A stretch of DNA of 64,000 bases from Proteles cristata cristata (GCA_017311185.1 JAESUZ010001269.1:1178001-1242000), one strand, 5' to 3'. Shown: positions 11,881 through 22,910, numbered from the stretch's first letter. Translations and numbers: made by a program. Notes: generated by a model from the sequence alone, not told the origin.

Positions 11881-12364
11881 AAGTACATGATAATCCCACT
11901 TTGCTTATTAGTGGTTGTATTAGAGTTAGGCATGCTCTCCGCTCAAACAACAAATGGTTATGGAGGCTTAACCACTATTTTGGATGTTAGGGAGTTTGGA
12001 TGTTTGCATCAGTAAGCAAAACAGACAAAAATTCCTGCCCTTGTGTATTTTCAATTCTAGTTAATGAGATATAAGTCTATTGTTGTTTGCTAAAGGTTTC
12101 TCATATTCTTGTAGGGGATAGTGATAAACATAATTCATTTCCAGTTTAGATGTTTCTCTCTTTAAGTGTGATACTTCTAGCTTATGATCACAAGGGAAGC
12201 CAGTTTGAGAGTCAACAACACATCAAGGGTGACAGAAGAGAAGTAAGAAAGAAATTAATTATACTGCTGAGTCAGTAAACCTTTAAATCTGCCATAAGAC
12301 TTCCCAATATATTAAATAAATTCTAAGTCCTTTTAAATACATTTTCTGTTATTTGAGTTAGCAA

Positions 12365-12545
12365 ACAGCATATGTATGCACATACATTATCTAATTTAAT
12401 CCTCACAACAATCCTATGAAATATTTATCATTCTCATTTTCAGAAGAAGAATGTGAAGACCAGAGAAATTAACTGACTGTATAGTCAACACAGTAGTGGT
12501 AGAGCCAAGATGATAACTCTGATCATTCTGAGTTTCACAGCTCTC
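12365..12545 (-). repeat. MIR SINE relic
   Basis: 'tctaatttaatcctcacaac' then 'aatcctatgaaatatttatc', 'agaccagagaaattaactg' and 'gtggtagagccaagatg' follow the reverse complement of MIR over most of its length. Confidence 0.8.
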
Positions 12546-12884
12546 TCTAGAATTCAGTTTCTCCTTCTTATGAAATTTCTCAGCAGTAAGAAATGTTAGA
12601 GGTCAAGACAAGAAGTCAATATGGAACAGTTTTTATGTCCTGAGCCTGTGTATATAACTGCATTACTGACTTTTATCCTCTTTCTTAGACCTAGAATAAT
12701 CTTTCTTGACCCCTATCCTATAATGAGAAGGCAGAATTTTTCCATTTATTGAGAAGTCATTGCTCTAAGACAGTTGTATCAATGTATATAAGGAACCAGA
12801 CACTGAAATCTCCAGCAGGGAGCAAGTCTTGTTTTGAATTTATATCTATATAAGATCAATCTGTTTTCTCCATTTTTTCTATCA

Positions 12885-13480
12885 CCACTTAGGTTCCTTC
12901 ATACCTTGTCTACCTGGTCTATGCTCAAACCACTCTGGCCTTCCAACCCAATCTTCACACTATAATGAGAAGATAAAGGCAATTTTTCAATAAGACCTTC
13001 AACAAAGCCTATTCAGCTTTATCTTTCTTCAAGATCTCCTGCTTTGTCTGTTTCAGCCACACCAGCCTTTGTCAGCCTTCAGCTTCTGTCTCGAATGATC
13101 TTTCTTTCCTTATATGCCCAATAACACCTATTTGACTCTGGCTCAAATTTTACTTTTTTATGCACGCCTTTATTGATCTCCCTACTAGATCAACTCTGCT
13201 CATTAGCCCTCCTTAGCCATGGGACAATATAGTGTTCTACTAGTTTGTATGGTTATTATATTGTGTGATTTAATTATTATGTTTTATATTTTATTATATT
13301 AAATATTAAATTAATATTATACTTAATATTTATATTATAATTATTATTTTGTGTGATTATTAATTTACTATAGTTTATGTAGGAGCACAATGGCCACATT
13401 TGTTACTGTTGTAAACCCAGTATCTGGTACACAGTAGGTGCTCAATAGATAGTTGTGGAATGAATGTATAAATGTATGCA
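12885..13480 (+). repeat. L2 LINE 3' relic with AT-rich insert
   Basis: Begins with an L2-like CT-rich segment ('cttcatacc', 'tgctcaaaccactctggcc') and ends with 'cagtatctggtacacagtag' and 'gtgctcaatagatagttgtgg', the typical L2 3' terminus. The middle (13245-13375) is almost pure A and T and may be later low-complexity expansion. Confidence 0.65.
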
Positions 13481-14230
13481 TATAAAGGCATCTATATTTG
13501 TTCAGTGATCCAAAGCATCAAGAAAATTCTAGAACTCAGGTTGTATCAGTTTGAAAACCTGCAGGAAATACATGAGATCCTCAAATGGAACAACTGAGGA
13601 GAATTTAATTTAGGAACTGTTTATACAGGTGAAATAGGCTTAAGGGAAAGTAACAAGGAATGATAAAGCATCTTGGGGCTCACAACAGTGGGGTTGGTAC
13701 CCCTCAACCTGAATGGGTAAGTGAAGGGAGAAGTTTCCTCCCAAAAAGAATAGGTGTGGTTCTAGAAGAGAGCCACAGGATAGGAATGGTGGCTGTTGTA
13801 GATAAACCCAGCCAGTTTGAAGGACCTCTCTAGTGTCCATTGATGTCAGAATTAAAAGAAGAAAAACATCATTAACCATCTTTTCTCTCCCTGAACCTCC
13901 ATCTAGTGCCTCCCAGTGGGTAAACCTAACTGAAAGCAAGAGGGTAGAGAACTAAATGATATAGTCCATAAAGGCTACTTCCCAGGGCACAAGGCTGAGT
14001 GGGAAATGGATCTGGCAGGACAAAATAAAAAATTTCCAGCCATTGGTCCTTGGGACAATTCTATCTCTTGCTAAGATGACACTAAAGGGTAGCTTGAAAA
14101 GTTTTAATTTAATATAACAGAAAGGAATTACTAAAGTTAGAGTTTCATAGGTAACTGACAAATTTTCTTATAATGAAAATTCCATAATAACTGTGAATAA
14201 AAAAGTACATGGGATTTTTAGTTAGACATA
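13481..14230. other. No recognised feature
   Basis: Unclassified DNA. ORFs at 13640-13939 and 13952-14161 on the minus strand show no recognisable domain. Confidence 0.45.
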
Positions 14231-14234
14231 AAAT

Positions 14235-14375
14235 CAAGTCATTGCTCTGCCAGTACAAACTTTGGTAGCTTGGTGTTCTTGTTTGTAGAGCGAGGATTAT
14301 AGTGCTCATGTTATAGGGTCATTTTAAAAATCCAATGTCTGGCACATGGTAGGTGCTCATGAAATGGTAACTCCT
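14235..14375 (+). repeat. MIR SINE relic
   Basis: 'cattgctctgccagtacaaac' at the left and 'ccaatgtctggcacatggta' with 'ggtgctcatgaaatgg' at the right follow MIR in forward orientation, ending at its 3' end. Confidence 0.65.
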
Positions 14376-14497
14376 ATGAGAAAGATACATAGTTATTGCC
14401 TGCTAGAGCCCTGCACTATGATAAAGTCTTTCCCTCAGAACTCTTGTTGTCAGTAGGCAAGCAAGACCATCAGGGATGGAGAAATTAGAAATTAGAA

Positions 14498-14570
14498 ATC
14501 TGGCCATTTGTAGCAACATGGATGGAACTAGAGGGTGTTATGCTGAGCAAAATAAGGCAGAGAATGAAAT
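14498..14570 (+). repeat. Short L1 3' fragment
   Basis: 'ttgtagcaacatggatgg' plus 'aactagagggtgttatgctg' is the stretch at the start of carnivore L1 3' UTRs, also seen at 57650-57690 in the larger L1 segment. Only about 70 bp are present. Confidence 0.75.
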
Positions 14571-15427
14571 TAAAAACTAGAAACTAAGAAGGCCAGGGAA
14601 TAACCAAATATCAATTGCAAGTCCACAAGGATTCAGGTCACAAGTCCTGCAGCTCTGCCATGTAACTGGACCACTCCTCACCTTTGTCCCCACTCCACCT
14701 CCCACTCACACCCTAGGATCTTTAAGGAACCTTCCAGTTCTAAAGGTGAGTGCATTGTAGATGATGAGGATCATATACATCAGTCAACTACTGCGTCATT
14801 CAGCTGTGTGCAGGTAAACCACAGGCTATTGAAGCTAAAATAGCAGGAGCAGTTTAGAACTCAGTGGGCAGTTCTACCTTAAGACAGTAGTGATGTCACA
14901 CTACTTTAGCTCAGATGCACTGTGGGATGGTGACAACTTTCCCCCCACTTAAGTGAACCCCTGTTTGCCTGCTTGGTGCCAAATGGCTCACATATAAACA
15001 CTGAAGGACAGATTAAAGACCACATTGTACTTTACTTTGCCATTGCGTGAAGGGCATTATTTTCCATGTTGATAAAATCTGAAGGGAAGAGTAAGGGACA
15101 ATGGACTTTTAACCACTAAACACTCACGATATCCCACAGAATGCCTTGGGCTTTGTTCTACCATTCTTGGTCTCAAGGCTTTTGCCATTAGGAAAAGTAA
15201 AGGCATTAGGCTCAGAGTTTATCCCTAGGGGATTGATCAGCATCCTGGGAGCTCACTGGAAAGGAGTAGGGGAATGAAAAAGGAGAATTAGAGGGCCTAG
15301 AAGACAAGTTGAGGTGATAATATTTATATATGAAGTTCGCTGCAGGCAATATGATTCCTGCTCTCAACTAGCCTGAAACATTCTGACAGAGAGGGGCAGA
15401 TGCCACCAGAGCATTAGTGACAAAGCT

Positions 15428-15537
15428 AATGACAGAGCCTGGAGCCTGCTTCGGATTCTGTGTCCCCCTCTCTTTCTCCCCTACCCAACTTGTACTCTGT
15501 CTCTCTTTAAAAAATAAATGAACATTAAAAAAATTTG
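15428..15537 (+). mobile_element. 5'-truncated Can-SINE
   Basis: The CT-rich body ('agagcctggagcctgcttcg', 'gtactctgtctctcttt') and A-rich tail (aaaaaataaatgaacatt) are present but the tRNA-like head is missing. Older subfamily sequence. No clear TSD. Confidence 0.85.
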
Positions 15538-15600
15538 TAACTAATAATGATAATGACACTAAGATTTATTGAGTGCTTATTATATCCCAGCCACTATTCT

Positions 15601-15740
15601 TTTTTTTTTAATTTTTTAAGTTTATTGTCAAGTTGGTTTTCATATAACACCTAATGCTCATCCCCACAAGTGCCCTCCTCCATGCCCATCACCCCCCTTC
15701 ACCTTCCCCCAACACCCATCAGTCCTCAGTTTGTTCTCAG
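15601..15740 (-). mobile_element. L1 3'-UTR segment of a SINE-L1 chimera
   Basis: The T-run at 15602-15610, then 'aagtttattgtcaagttgg', 'ccctcctccatgcccatcac' and 'cagtttgttctcag', is the reverse complement of the end of a carnivore L1 3' UTR, reaching the poly-A. Its inner end joins the tail of a SINE directly at about 15740, with no L1 sequence beyond the SINE. Confidence 0.8.
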
Positions 15741-15930
15741 CATTTTATTTTTAAGAGAGAGAGACAGAGTGCGAGTGAGGGAGGGGCAGAGAGAGAGAGG
15801 GAGACACAATCTGAAGCAGGCTTCAGGCTCTGAACTGTCAGCACAGAGCCCGACATGGGGCTTGAACTCACAGAGCACAAGATCATGATCTGAGTTGAAG
15901 TCAGATGCTTAACTGACTGAACCACCCAGG
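15741..15930 (-). mobile_element. Can-SINE part of a SINE-L1 chimera
   Basis: Minus-strand SINE with head at the right (accacccagg), 'gggcttgaactc' B-box region near 15860 and 'tttttaagagagagagacag' at the tail side. The head abuts the TSD copy at 15931. The tail does not abut the other TSD; it continues into L1 3' UTR. Read on the minus strand the order is TSD, SINE, L1 3' end, poly-A, TSD. Confidence 0.88.
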
Positions 15931-16224
15931 CACTATTCTAAATACATTTATTAACCCATTTATCTTCATAACAGTCCAAAAGGCAAATTTTATCATCTCC
16001 ATCTTACAGATGAGGAGACGTGGAGGTTAGTTAACTCTAATAAGGTCAAGTGGCCAATCCTAGGACTCAAGAAGTGACCCAGACAGTGTAGTTCTACAGC
16101 TTTCATTGTAACTACTAAATTCCATTTTAAGTCATTGGGTGATAAATCAATCTAATGGATGGGTGGGAGAAATGAAAAGCACGGGTATGTGGGTAGGTAA
16201 ACGAATGGGTCACATTTCAGGAGT

Positions 16225-16680
16225 TTCAAAATAAACTTTTTATTATGGAAATTTCTAAGCATACAAAAAATAAGGAGTTCAGTGAACCTCCATGAACTCA
16301 TCACCTAGTTTCAACAACCATCAATGTTACACCATACCCTTTTTTACTTCTCATCTTTGAAACTATCATGAAAAATTTCAAACATACCCCCACAAGTAGA
16401 CAGTATGGCATTTCACCCCTAAACACTCCAGGATGCATCTAAAAAAAAGAGGACAGATTTTGAGCCAAGTACAATGCCATGTTAAACCTAACAAGATTAA
16501 CAATAATTCCTGAATATTTATTATTTAATACCAACTCCATATTCAGATTTCTCTGATTGTCTTATCATTTCCTTTTTGTTGTTTTTCCAGTTAGAGCCAA
16601 AAACAGGTCCACTCATTATATTTGGTTATGTCTTTTAAGTCTTTTAATCTAACATCCTCCCTGCTCTGAAGAGGGGAGCT
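16225..16680 (-). repeat. Old L1 (L1M-type) 3' segment
   Basis: The series 'gtgaacctccatgaactcat', 'cacctagtttcaacaacc', 'cagatttctctgattgtctt', 'tttggttatgtcttttaagt' is a familiar ancient mammalian L1 3'-UTR pattern read in reverse. The copy at 23245-23605 is from the same group. Strand is from memory of the consensus. Confidence 0.65.
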
Positions 16681-16685
16681 TTAGA

Positions 16686-16722
16686 TGTTTGTTTGTTTGT
16701 TTGTTTGCTTGCTTGTTTGTTT
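16686..16722. repeat. (GTTT)n microsatellite
   Basis: About nine GTTT units with two GCTT variants. Probably expanded from a poly-A tail read in reverse. Confidence 0.9.
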
Positions 16723-16734
16723 TCTGAAGGAGGA

Positions 16735-18420
16735 GAAGACTGTAAGACACCTTTCTACTTTTTTTCCTCATGTACAGAAATGGGGTGATAGAGTTTCAGG
16801 AGAATAAACTAAAATCACCCCTGCTTTTTCACATTTCCCAGGCCCCTCACCCACCTTCTTATAAATGACCATCCTGCTTCTGTAAGTCACTTTCTTATAT
16901 AAGTAGTATAATGTTGCCAGGAAGAAGCTGGTGGATTTCCTTGCTTTTACCAGAAATAGAGAGTATATCACCACTCAAGGAAATTACTAATAATAGCTCT
17001 CAGTAAAACCCTTCCATTATAAAGGGGATATGGTCTCAATGAGGAAATTGACACTTAAAGATATGTCTATGTATACTTTTTTTTTTTCTTTGGGGTACAG
17101 GAAAAGGAAACAACAACATGGGGTTGTTTCCATTGCAGGGAGGGACTCTTTAAGGTCAGGACTGGCTCCAAGCTGGCTGAGTCTCATGGATCTACGATTT
17201 CTGATATTTGGAGTAGACATCCAAAGAACCAGTCGTTCCTCTTCAGAGTCTGGATATGATATGCACACACCTTATTACTCATAGAAATAAAGCCTTAGGA
17301 AAGGCCTAGAGAATAGCAAGCCAAGTGTTTTCAAACTGTGTTCCATGGGGCTCCATCCATGAAGGTACTTTAAGTATTTTGCAAAAGTTTGGCTTGAATT
17401 TCACTTAAAAAAAAAATGTGGTCAGTTCTTGATTCTGGTACTAGTCTTTATTTTGGCTTTCTTTTACAATGTCTTAGAGAGACAGCTTTCAGTAGATCAT
17501 ACCAACACTAAATAATAAATTAGGTTCATCTTTTTATCAGATATCTCTGAAATAATCATTTTAAAACTGCTTTGGAGAAGGTACACAATCTTGATTTCAA
17601 AATACATTTTTGAAAAGATGCTTCTTACTTATATACCTTGGAAAAATATCTTTTTTGGAAGTCATTCTCTTTGGTGGATTCTGAAATCGAGGAAGTCCCA
17701 TTTGAGAATTAGAGAATGCCTACATAGAGTAGGAGTTGGGTAAATCAGGGTTTTATTTTTTTGTTTGTATATACAGTAAAAATAATTTTTTCATTAACTA
17801 AACACAAAATAGCATGTATTTCATATGGCTACATATTTCTATATATAAATGCATTTTTAAATGTCTGAAAGAGCACATACCTAATCCAATATTGTTTACC
17901 TTGGAGGAAGTAGGGAAGGGACCCAGATTAGATAGATGGGCAAAGAGGACTTTGTTATCTATGTTGGATTTCTTTTAAAGGAGAACGATTTATTTATAGT
18001 TGATGTTCTTAGATATTAACTGAAAAATAATGAGTTAAAGACTTATTAAATCATATGTTAAACAGTTTTAAAGGAATACAAAGGAAATTGAGATAATTGG
18101 CACAAGATAACCTTCCCATGTCATGCTGTAATTGCCTGACTAGTCTCTCCCCTTGCACTTCCCCCTGAGTCTTATCACAATCCCTAGTTTACTTACCACT
18201 AAGCAAAAACTTTCCACTACTTTCCAGAAGCTTGACTCTTTCTGATCTCGGGAAGAGCTGGAAATGGAAACAGTCCAGAGACTAATCTCTGTGATGTGGG
18301 TGGTGTTCCCAGGCCTATTGTCAGATAGGCCTACAGGCCAATGCTGCTCCGTCCTCACCTACGTCTGCATCCTGAGTAAATCACTGAGCTTTTGCATTCA
18401 GTTTCCTCATCTCTTAAACA
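16735..18420. other. Mostly unclassified DNA
   Basis: No clear exon or repeat over most of this stretch. At about 17318-17425 the text 'gttttcaaactgtgttccat' resembles the end of an old hAT-like element, and 56135-56270 shows a similar phrase, but both matches are weak. The overlapping ORFs at 17017-17284 on both strands are not recognisable. Confidence 0.4.
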
Positions 18421-18424
18421 GAAT

Positions 18425-18570
18425 TTTATCTACTTACTGATTACTTATTAAATGCTTAATATTTAGTAAGTAACTTAAATATTTAATAATAGATTTATAT
18501 TAAATACTTAAAATTTAATAATAATTTAAAAACTTAATACTACTTATTAAATATGACTTTAACTACTTAT
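18425..18570. repeat. AT-rich block with repeated TTAAATA units
   Basis: Recurring 'acttattaaat', 'tttaataata' and 'atttaata' units make an irregular low-complexity array. Confidence 0.7.
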
Positions 18571-18836
18571 CGAGGTTAAGTAGTATATTGAAAATGTCCT
18601 GCACAGTGCCTTGTAGATATTTATATAGTTAGATTCAATACGTTTTAGGTTCCTCCCTTTTCAGTCTCTTGTTCTTTTATACCCTGTAGGAGTTGATGAT
18701 TAAAAAAAAGAAAAGAAAAAGTAAGAAGTGATCCTTGTCTTGGAGCTCTGTAAATAGGTAAATGCAGTAAAGTGGTTTGAGTTCTATGATAGGAAGTACT
18801 GAAAGACTACAAGGAAAGGAGTAATACTAATAAGAC

Positions 18837-19432
18837 TGAAGAGCCAAAAATTAAGTCCTCCATTAAGAGAAACCTCGGGCTGCACGTAGCCCCAGTCCCA
18901 GTCCCAGGAAAAGCCTCAGACTGTTCAAGGCTAAAGCCATCCTCAGACTGCCCCCAGTTCAGCTAATCAAAAAGAAAAAAAATAGGAACATGCCTATGGT
19001 CTGAGTCAAGGCTGGAAACTGCAGATACAAACTAGCCAATTTCTCACTGCTTGTCTGAACCCCATGTGGGCCCTTTGAACTCACCTCACAATTGGTCATT
19101 TTCAAAGGATTCTCAAAGGTCATGATTGGGTCCCACCAAAAGTAATGAACACCTCACAGACACTGAATGGTCGAAGCTGTAATTGTAATTGGTGCTTATG
19201 TGATGATGCTACATGTACTGTAACACCCCCATCCCTTACTCCTTAAAAACCCTGTTCGCTATTGTTTTTGGCTTCACCTTGCTGCCATGACACCAGCAGG
19301 CTGGGTGAGCCCCTGCTCAAGCTTGTAATAAAGACCCTTTTGTACTTGCATCGGTGCCGGCTCCTTGGAGTGAGGGGCCTAGACAAACTAAACCAAAAAC
19401 TCAACCAGCTTTTCTGCTTCTGTACAAGTGCA
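18837..19432 (+). mobile_element. ERV1-like LTR (copy A)
   Basis: Long terminal repeat features on the plus strand: CAAT-type motifs (attggt, gattggg) at 19091-19130, a TATA-like ttaaaaa at 19243-19249, and a poly-A signal AATAAA at 19327-19332 followed by a GT/T-rich stretch. The block 19088-19140 (ending gggtcccaccaaa) is clearly related to 19681-19734 in copy B (ggatcccaccaaa), and the TATA-to-poly-A spacing is the same in both (about 84 bp). I propose TG at 18837 as the start and CA at 19431-19432 as the end, but these boundaries are inferred. It has no coding content. Confidence 0.75.
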
Positions 19433-20007
19433 TGCACTACGGGAAACTAAAACCTAACTCGTTCCTTCGGCTTCTGTACCATTGCTTAAGGCTGAGTTTC
19501 AGCTTTCCCGAAACTATCAGGCACTTACACATTGCCCAAGGCAGGAGAAACCACCCTTGCAACACCCAATCAGGAAAGGCCAGCGACCACCCTCCACATT
19601 GTTAAGGGAGAGGCCTGGAGATAGAAACTATAGCTAGGACCCTGTTACCTAATCCCCGAACAAGACCCTAGGCTCACTCTGTGATTGGTTGAATTCAAAG
19701 ATATCCTAAATGTTGTAATTGGATCCCACCAAAAACCTGATGGCGGGAACCAATCAAATGTGGTATATGTTCACAGTTAAATATCAACCAATGACAAACC
19801 TGTAACCATAGAGATCCCCTGTCCCTCCCCACGACTTGTTTACTCCTGTCTATAAAAAGGCTGCAAAGACTTTGTTCGGGGCCTCTCAGCGTCACCGGCG
19901 ACTAGTGCGCGGAGGTCCGGGTTCGAACCTGCAAATAAACGACCCTTGCCGATTGGCTTTGACTCTGGTGGTCTGTTTTTGGGGTCTCTTGAACTCTGGG
20001 CGTTTCA
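19433..20007 (+). mobile_element. ERV1-like LTR (copy B)
   Basis: U3-like part with several CCAAT-type motifs (gattggtt at 19683, accaatcaaatg near 19750, caaccaatgac near 19786). A clean TATA box, tataaaaa, lies at 19851-19858; AATAAA at 19934-19939 and a T/G-rich U5 end in gggcgtttca, with CA at 20006-20007. The next four bases (agat, 20008-20011) compare with agac just before copy A (18833-18836), a possible decayed 4-bp TSD around the whole A+B unit. A tRNA-like box cgggttcgaacc sits at 19919-19930. No gag, pol or env sequence lies between or beside the LTRs. Confidence 0.8.
19851..19939 (+). promoter_or_regulatory. LTR core promoter and poly-A signal
   Basis: TATA box at 19851-19858, an expected start about 25-30 bp downstream (near 19880) and an AATAAA hexamer at 19934-19939. 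This is the U3/R layout of a gammaretrovirus-like LTR. Whether it is transcribed now cannot be seen. Confidence 0.6.
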
Positions 20008-20011
20008 AGAT

Positions 20012-20270
20012 AATAGCTACAATTTATCAAATGTTTATTCTGAGTTAGGCATTATGCTAAGTACTTTTTGTACTCTATTTTATTTAATTATCCCCGCAAC
20101 CCTTTTTGGGATGACTCTATTATCCCAGTTTTACAAGTAAGGGGATTACAATTCACTGATGTTACACTTCTCCCCACAAGTCACATATCTACTCAATAAC
20201 AGAATTGGGATTTGGTTTGGGGTCTGCCTAACTCCAAAGCCCGTGTTTTTAACCACTGCTTGGAAGTTGG
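20012..20270 (-). repeat. MIR SINE relic
   Basis: 'aatagctacaatttatcaaa', 'taagtactttttgtactc', 'cagttttacaagtaagggg' and 'gtttttaaccactgctt' follow the reverse complement of a nearly full MIR. It begins directly at the right edge of the LTR pair. Confidence 0.8.
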
Positions 20271-20374
20271 AAGTTGAGAATAGAGACAAGAAAATTTTAT
20301 AAAGAAGTTTTATTAGTTCATCTATCTATCAATCCATCTATCCATTCATCTTTCCTTCCATATATTTCAGAAAG

Positions 20375-20645
20375 GATTTAAGGTAGCTTTTAGAAAATTA
20401 ACATTTGAACTAAGTCTTGAAAGACATGTTAATCAAGTAGGTAGGGCCAGAAGGGGCTTTGTGACAGAGCTAATAATATGGGAAGTAGTATGAAAGTTTC
20501 CATCAACAAGTAGCTGGTGTGGCCCCAGCCAGTGAAAACAGAGCTGGAAACGTATATTTGGCCGGACACCTTGACTCCAGTATTATAAGACTGAGAATTT
20601 ATTCTGTAGGCAGTAGAGAGTTAGTAAGGATAGTGCGTGTCCTAA
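20375..20645 (-). repeat. L2 LINE relic
   Basis: 'tgaactaagtcttgaaagac', 'gtagctggtgtggccccagcc' and 'gaatttattctgtaggcagt' follow the reverse-oriented L2 3' region. Diverged. Confidence 0.6.
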
Positions 20646-20906
20646 GACAACTAGCTTCATTAACATAGAACCACACCCCATGTTTTGGCCCCAAATAGAG
20701 TCACTTTGATTGATGGTTCTCATTCATCAGACTTTATGAATAACATTTGGTAGTTTTCAGAAATCTACCCCAGTTTCCAAGACTGAAGCTTTAATTCCAT
20801 AGAGGCCTGGGGAAGGAATGTTCCTCATCTTCTAAAGGCCATTTCCAAGGAGGAGTTTTTAAAAAATGATTTGCATATTGGAAATATAGCTGGAATATGT
20901 GTTCAT

Positions 20907-21090
20907 TTTGAGGTTTAGGGTTGCCAGATTTAGCAAATAAAAATACGGGGCACTCAGTTAAATTTGAATTTTAGGTAAATAACAATGCTTTTTTTTTTTT
21001 TTTTTAAGAATGTAATATTTGGGGTATACTTATCTAAAAATGTGTTTATCTGAAATTCATCTTTATCTGAAATCTGTTTAAAATCTGAAA
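20907..21090. repeat. Palindromic MITE-like element
   Basis: Begins 'agggttgccagatttagc' and 'cactcagttaaatttgaatt'. After a T-run the right half carries gtttatctgaaattc, roughly the inverse of the left-half gaattttaggtaaataac. A familiar old mammalian repeat has this palindromic build, but I do not name it. The outer right end (mirror of 'gttgccagattta') is missing or degraded. Confidence 0.5.
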
Positions 21091-21099
21091 GTCCAGATT

Positions 21100-21820
21100 T
21101 ATTAATCTGTAGTTGCTCTTTCTATAACCCCTTTTCCCAAAAAGCTGAGTTCCTTGTAGGACTCAATGCCAGAAGAAATGTATGCTGTGTACAACGTACG
21201 GCTACTTCCCACACAGAGGGACCTGAAAGAAGTTGACCCCAGGGCAATGAGAAACAAAAGAGGAAAATCAAGGCATGGGTCTCTGTGAAGTCTTTTTTTT
21301 TCACAGCCGACCTTGGAAGTTTTGTAGCCTCTCTGTGGCCTGGCAGCTTGGCCTGAGTGGTTTAATGCTGAAATTCTTTTAAGTGATTGTGTTAGTTTCC
21401 TTTGCATAAACCTTATCTCTTCCTTGGAATGTGTTTTAGTTTGCCTGGATGGAGTAGAGTATTCTGTTGGCTCCCGAGTCCTCACGTCGGACTCTGTTTC
21501 TGTGGGATTTTTTTCTTTGCTTATTTGCTTTAGGAAGAGGCTCACTGATAAAGGAGGGCAACCATCTGGAGGCCAGAGGATTCTCTGGTGCCGCTACCCA
21601 GAGGGACCGTGACTTCTCCTCAGGCTGCAAGTTTACTTGTAATCAATGGAATGTTTAAAACAAGAAGCCCCTTAATATGATCTATTAACAATGGGGCATG
21701 GGAAAGTGTCCCCTTTACCCCCACTTAGAATAGTTTCACATTTTGTCTATTATACATTGGTAGTTTCCCTGAAAGATATCATTTGATGAAAGGATTCTGC
21801 AGCTAGAAATAAGTTATAAA
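21100..21820. other. No recognised feature
   Basis: Ordinary composition with a few CpGs near 21470-21610. Overlapping short ORFs occur on both strands (the longest is 147 codons on minus, 21102-21545) with no recognisable domain. No convincing splice or repeat signal. Confidence 0.45.
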
Positions 21821-21824
21821 ATTC

Positions 21825-21965
21825 TTTATTATGGCCCCCCTCATTACAAATAAGGAACCGAAAGCCCGAGAGGTGAAGTGACTTGCTAAAGATAATCTAA
21901 CAGCAGAAGTCAAAAATACAAGCCCAGGTCCTCCAGCTCCCAGGTGGTGCTCTTTATTCAAGTGT
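21825..21965 (-). repeat. MIR SINE relic
   Basis: 'aataaggaaccgaaagcccg', 'gaggtgaagtgacttgcta' and 'aagcccaggtcctccagctc' follow the reverse MIR. Confidence 0.75.
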
Positions 21966-22624
21966 ACCCAGTTCCTAACACCATAACAAGAGGAATCTGT
22001 CATTCACACTCTGCACATTTACGGCTCAAGAGTTTCTTGGCTTTCCTGTACACATGCCTCCCTCCCACAACTGAAGGAAGGTTGGAGAGTGTTTTGATTG
22101 CCAGTAGGGGTGCTGGAGGCTTAAAACATAAATACCTGGAGGAGGATAGACAGCTGTCCTAGTCCATCATAATAGGTAAATCTAGATAGGAGTTTGTTGC
22201 CTGAGGGAAGTATTTCATGGAAGGGAGCACAGAACAATCTGGGAACCTAAAACTGGAAAGATAGATGGGTTACTGTTGGGGTAGAAATGGATCCCAACAG
22301 TGTAGGATGTGACCCTGGCATATATACTTCTTAATTTTTCTTTAGCTCGTCCTTTTTTTTGTTTTGTTTTGTTTTTAATCACCTCTGGATCTGTAAGAGA
22401 TGTATGATTCCTTTTTTTTCTCTTTTCCCTCTTAGGTGAGCACTTGGCTGAGGTGTAGTACTTCTATTCTTGTATGGTGTACTGTTATAACCCTTTCCTT
22501 GAGGGCTTCTCTACATTTCTATATTAAAAACCCCAAGCAACAATAGGGAATCACTAATGCCAGGAATCATAGTCCCAGATATCCTTTATGGTTCCTTATA
22601 TACAGAGAAATTTACACTGACATA

Positions 22625-22910
22625 AGGGAATAGAATAACAAGATGATTAAGGACCTGTGTTTAAATTCAAGCAGAACTGGATTTAAGTCCGGTTCTGATT
22701 TTGACTAGCATCTGACTTTGGGCAATCTATTGTTTACCTCTCTGAGCTCAGTTTCATCAAATATTAAAAGAGTAGGGGTTCTGTGCTAATATAGCCTACA
22801 TGTGATAGGATTGCTGTGAGGCTTAAATGAGAAATATATATAAAGTGCTTCGCATACTTACTGCCTGGCAAGTGGTAAACACTCGATTGCTGCTAGTTTT
22901 ATTATTATTA
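22625..22910 (+). repeat. MIR SINE, nearly full length
   Basis: 'agatgattaaggacctgtg', 'tgactttgggcaatctatt', 'ctctgagctcagtttcatc', 'gattgctgtgaggcttaaat' and 'actgcctggcaagtggtaaa' follow MIR in forward order from near its start to its 3' end, closing with an ATT repeat. Confidence 0.85.

Larger units (their letters stand above)
15545..16110 (-). repeat. MIR SINE split by a later insertion
   Basis: The left part (15545-15600, 'gatttattgagtgcttatta', 'cagccactattct') and the right part (15940-16110, 'cttcataacagtccaaaagg', 'cttacagatgaggagacg') form one reverse-oriented MIR interrupted at 15601-15930. The duplicated 9-mer cactattct (15592-15600 and 15931-15939) marks the insertion point, so the inserted composite arrived as one event. 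Confidence 0.8.

Noticed and set aside
21102..21545. 147-codon ORF on the minus strand, with ORFs on the opposite strand
   Set aside because: No recognisable domain, and overlapping ORFs on both strands are typical of random DNA.
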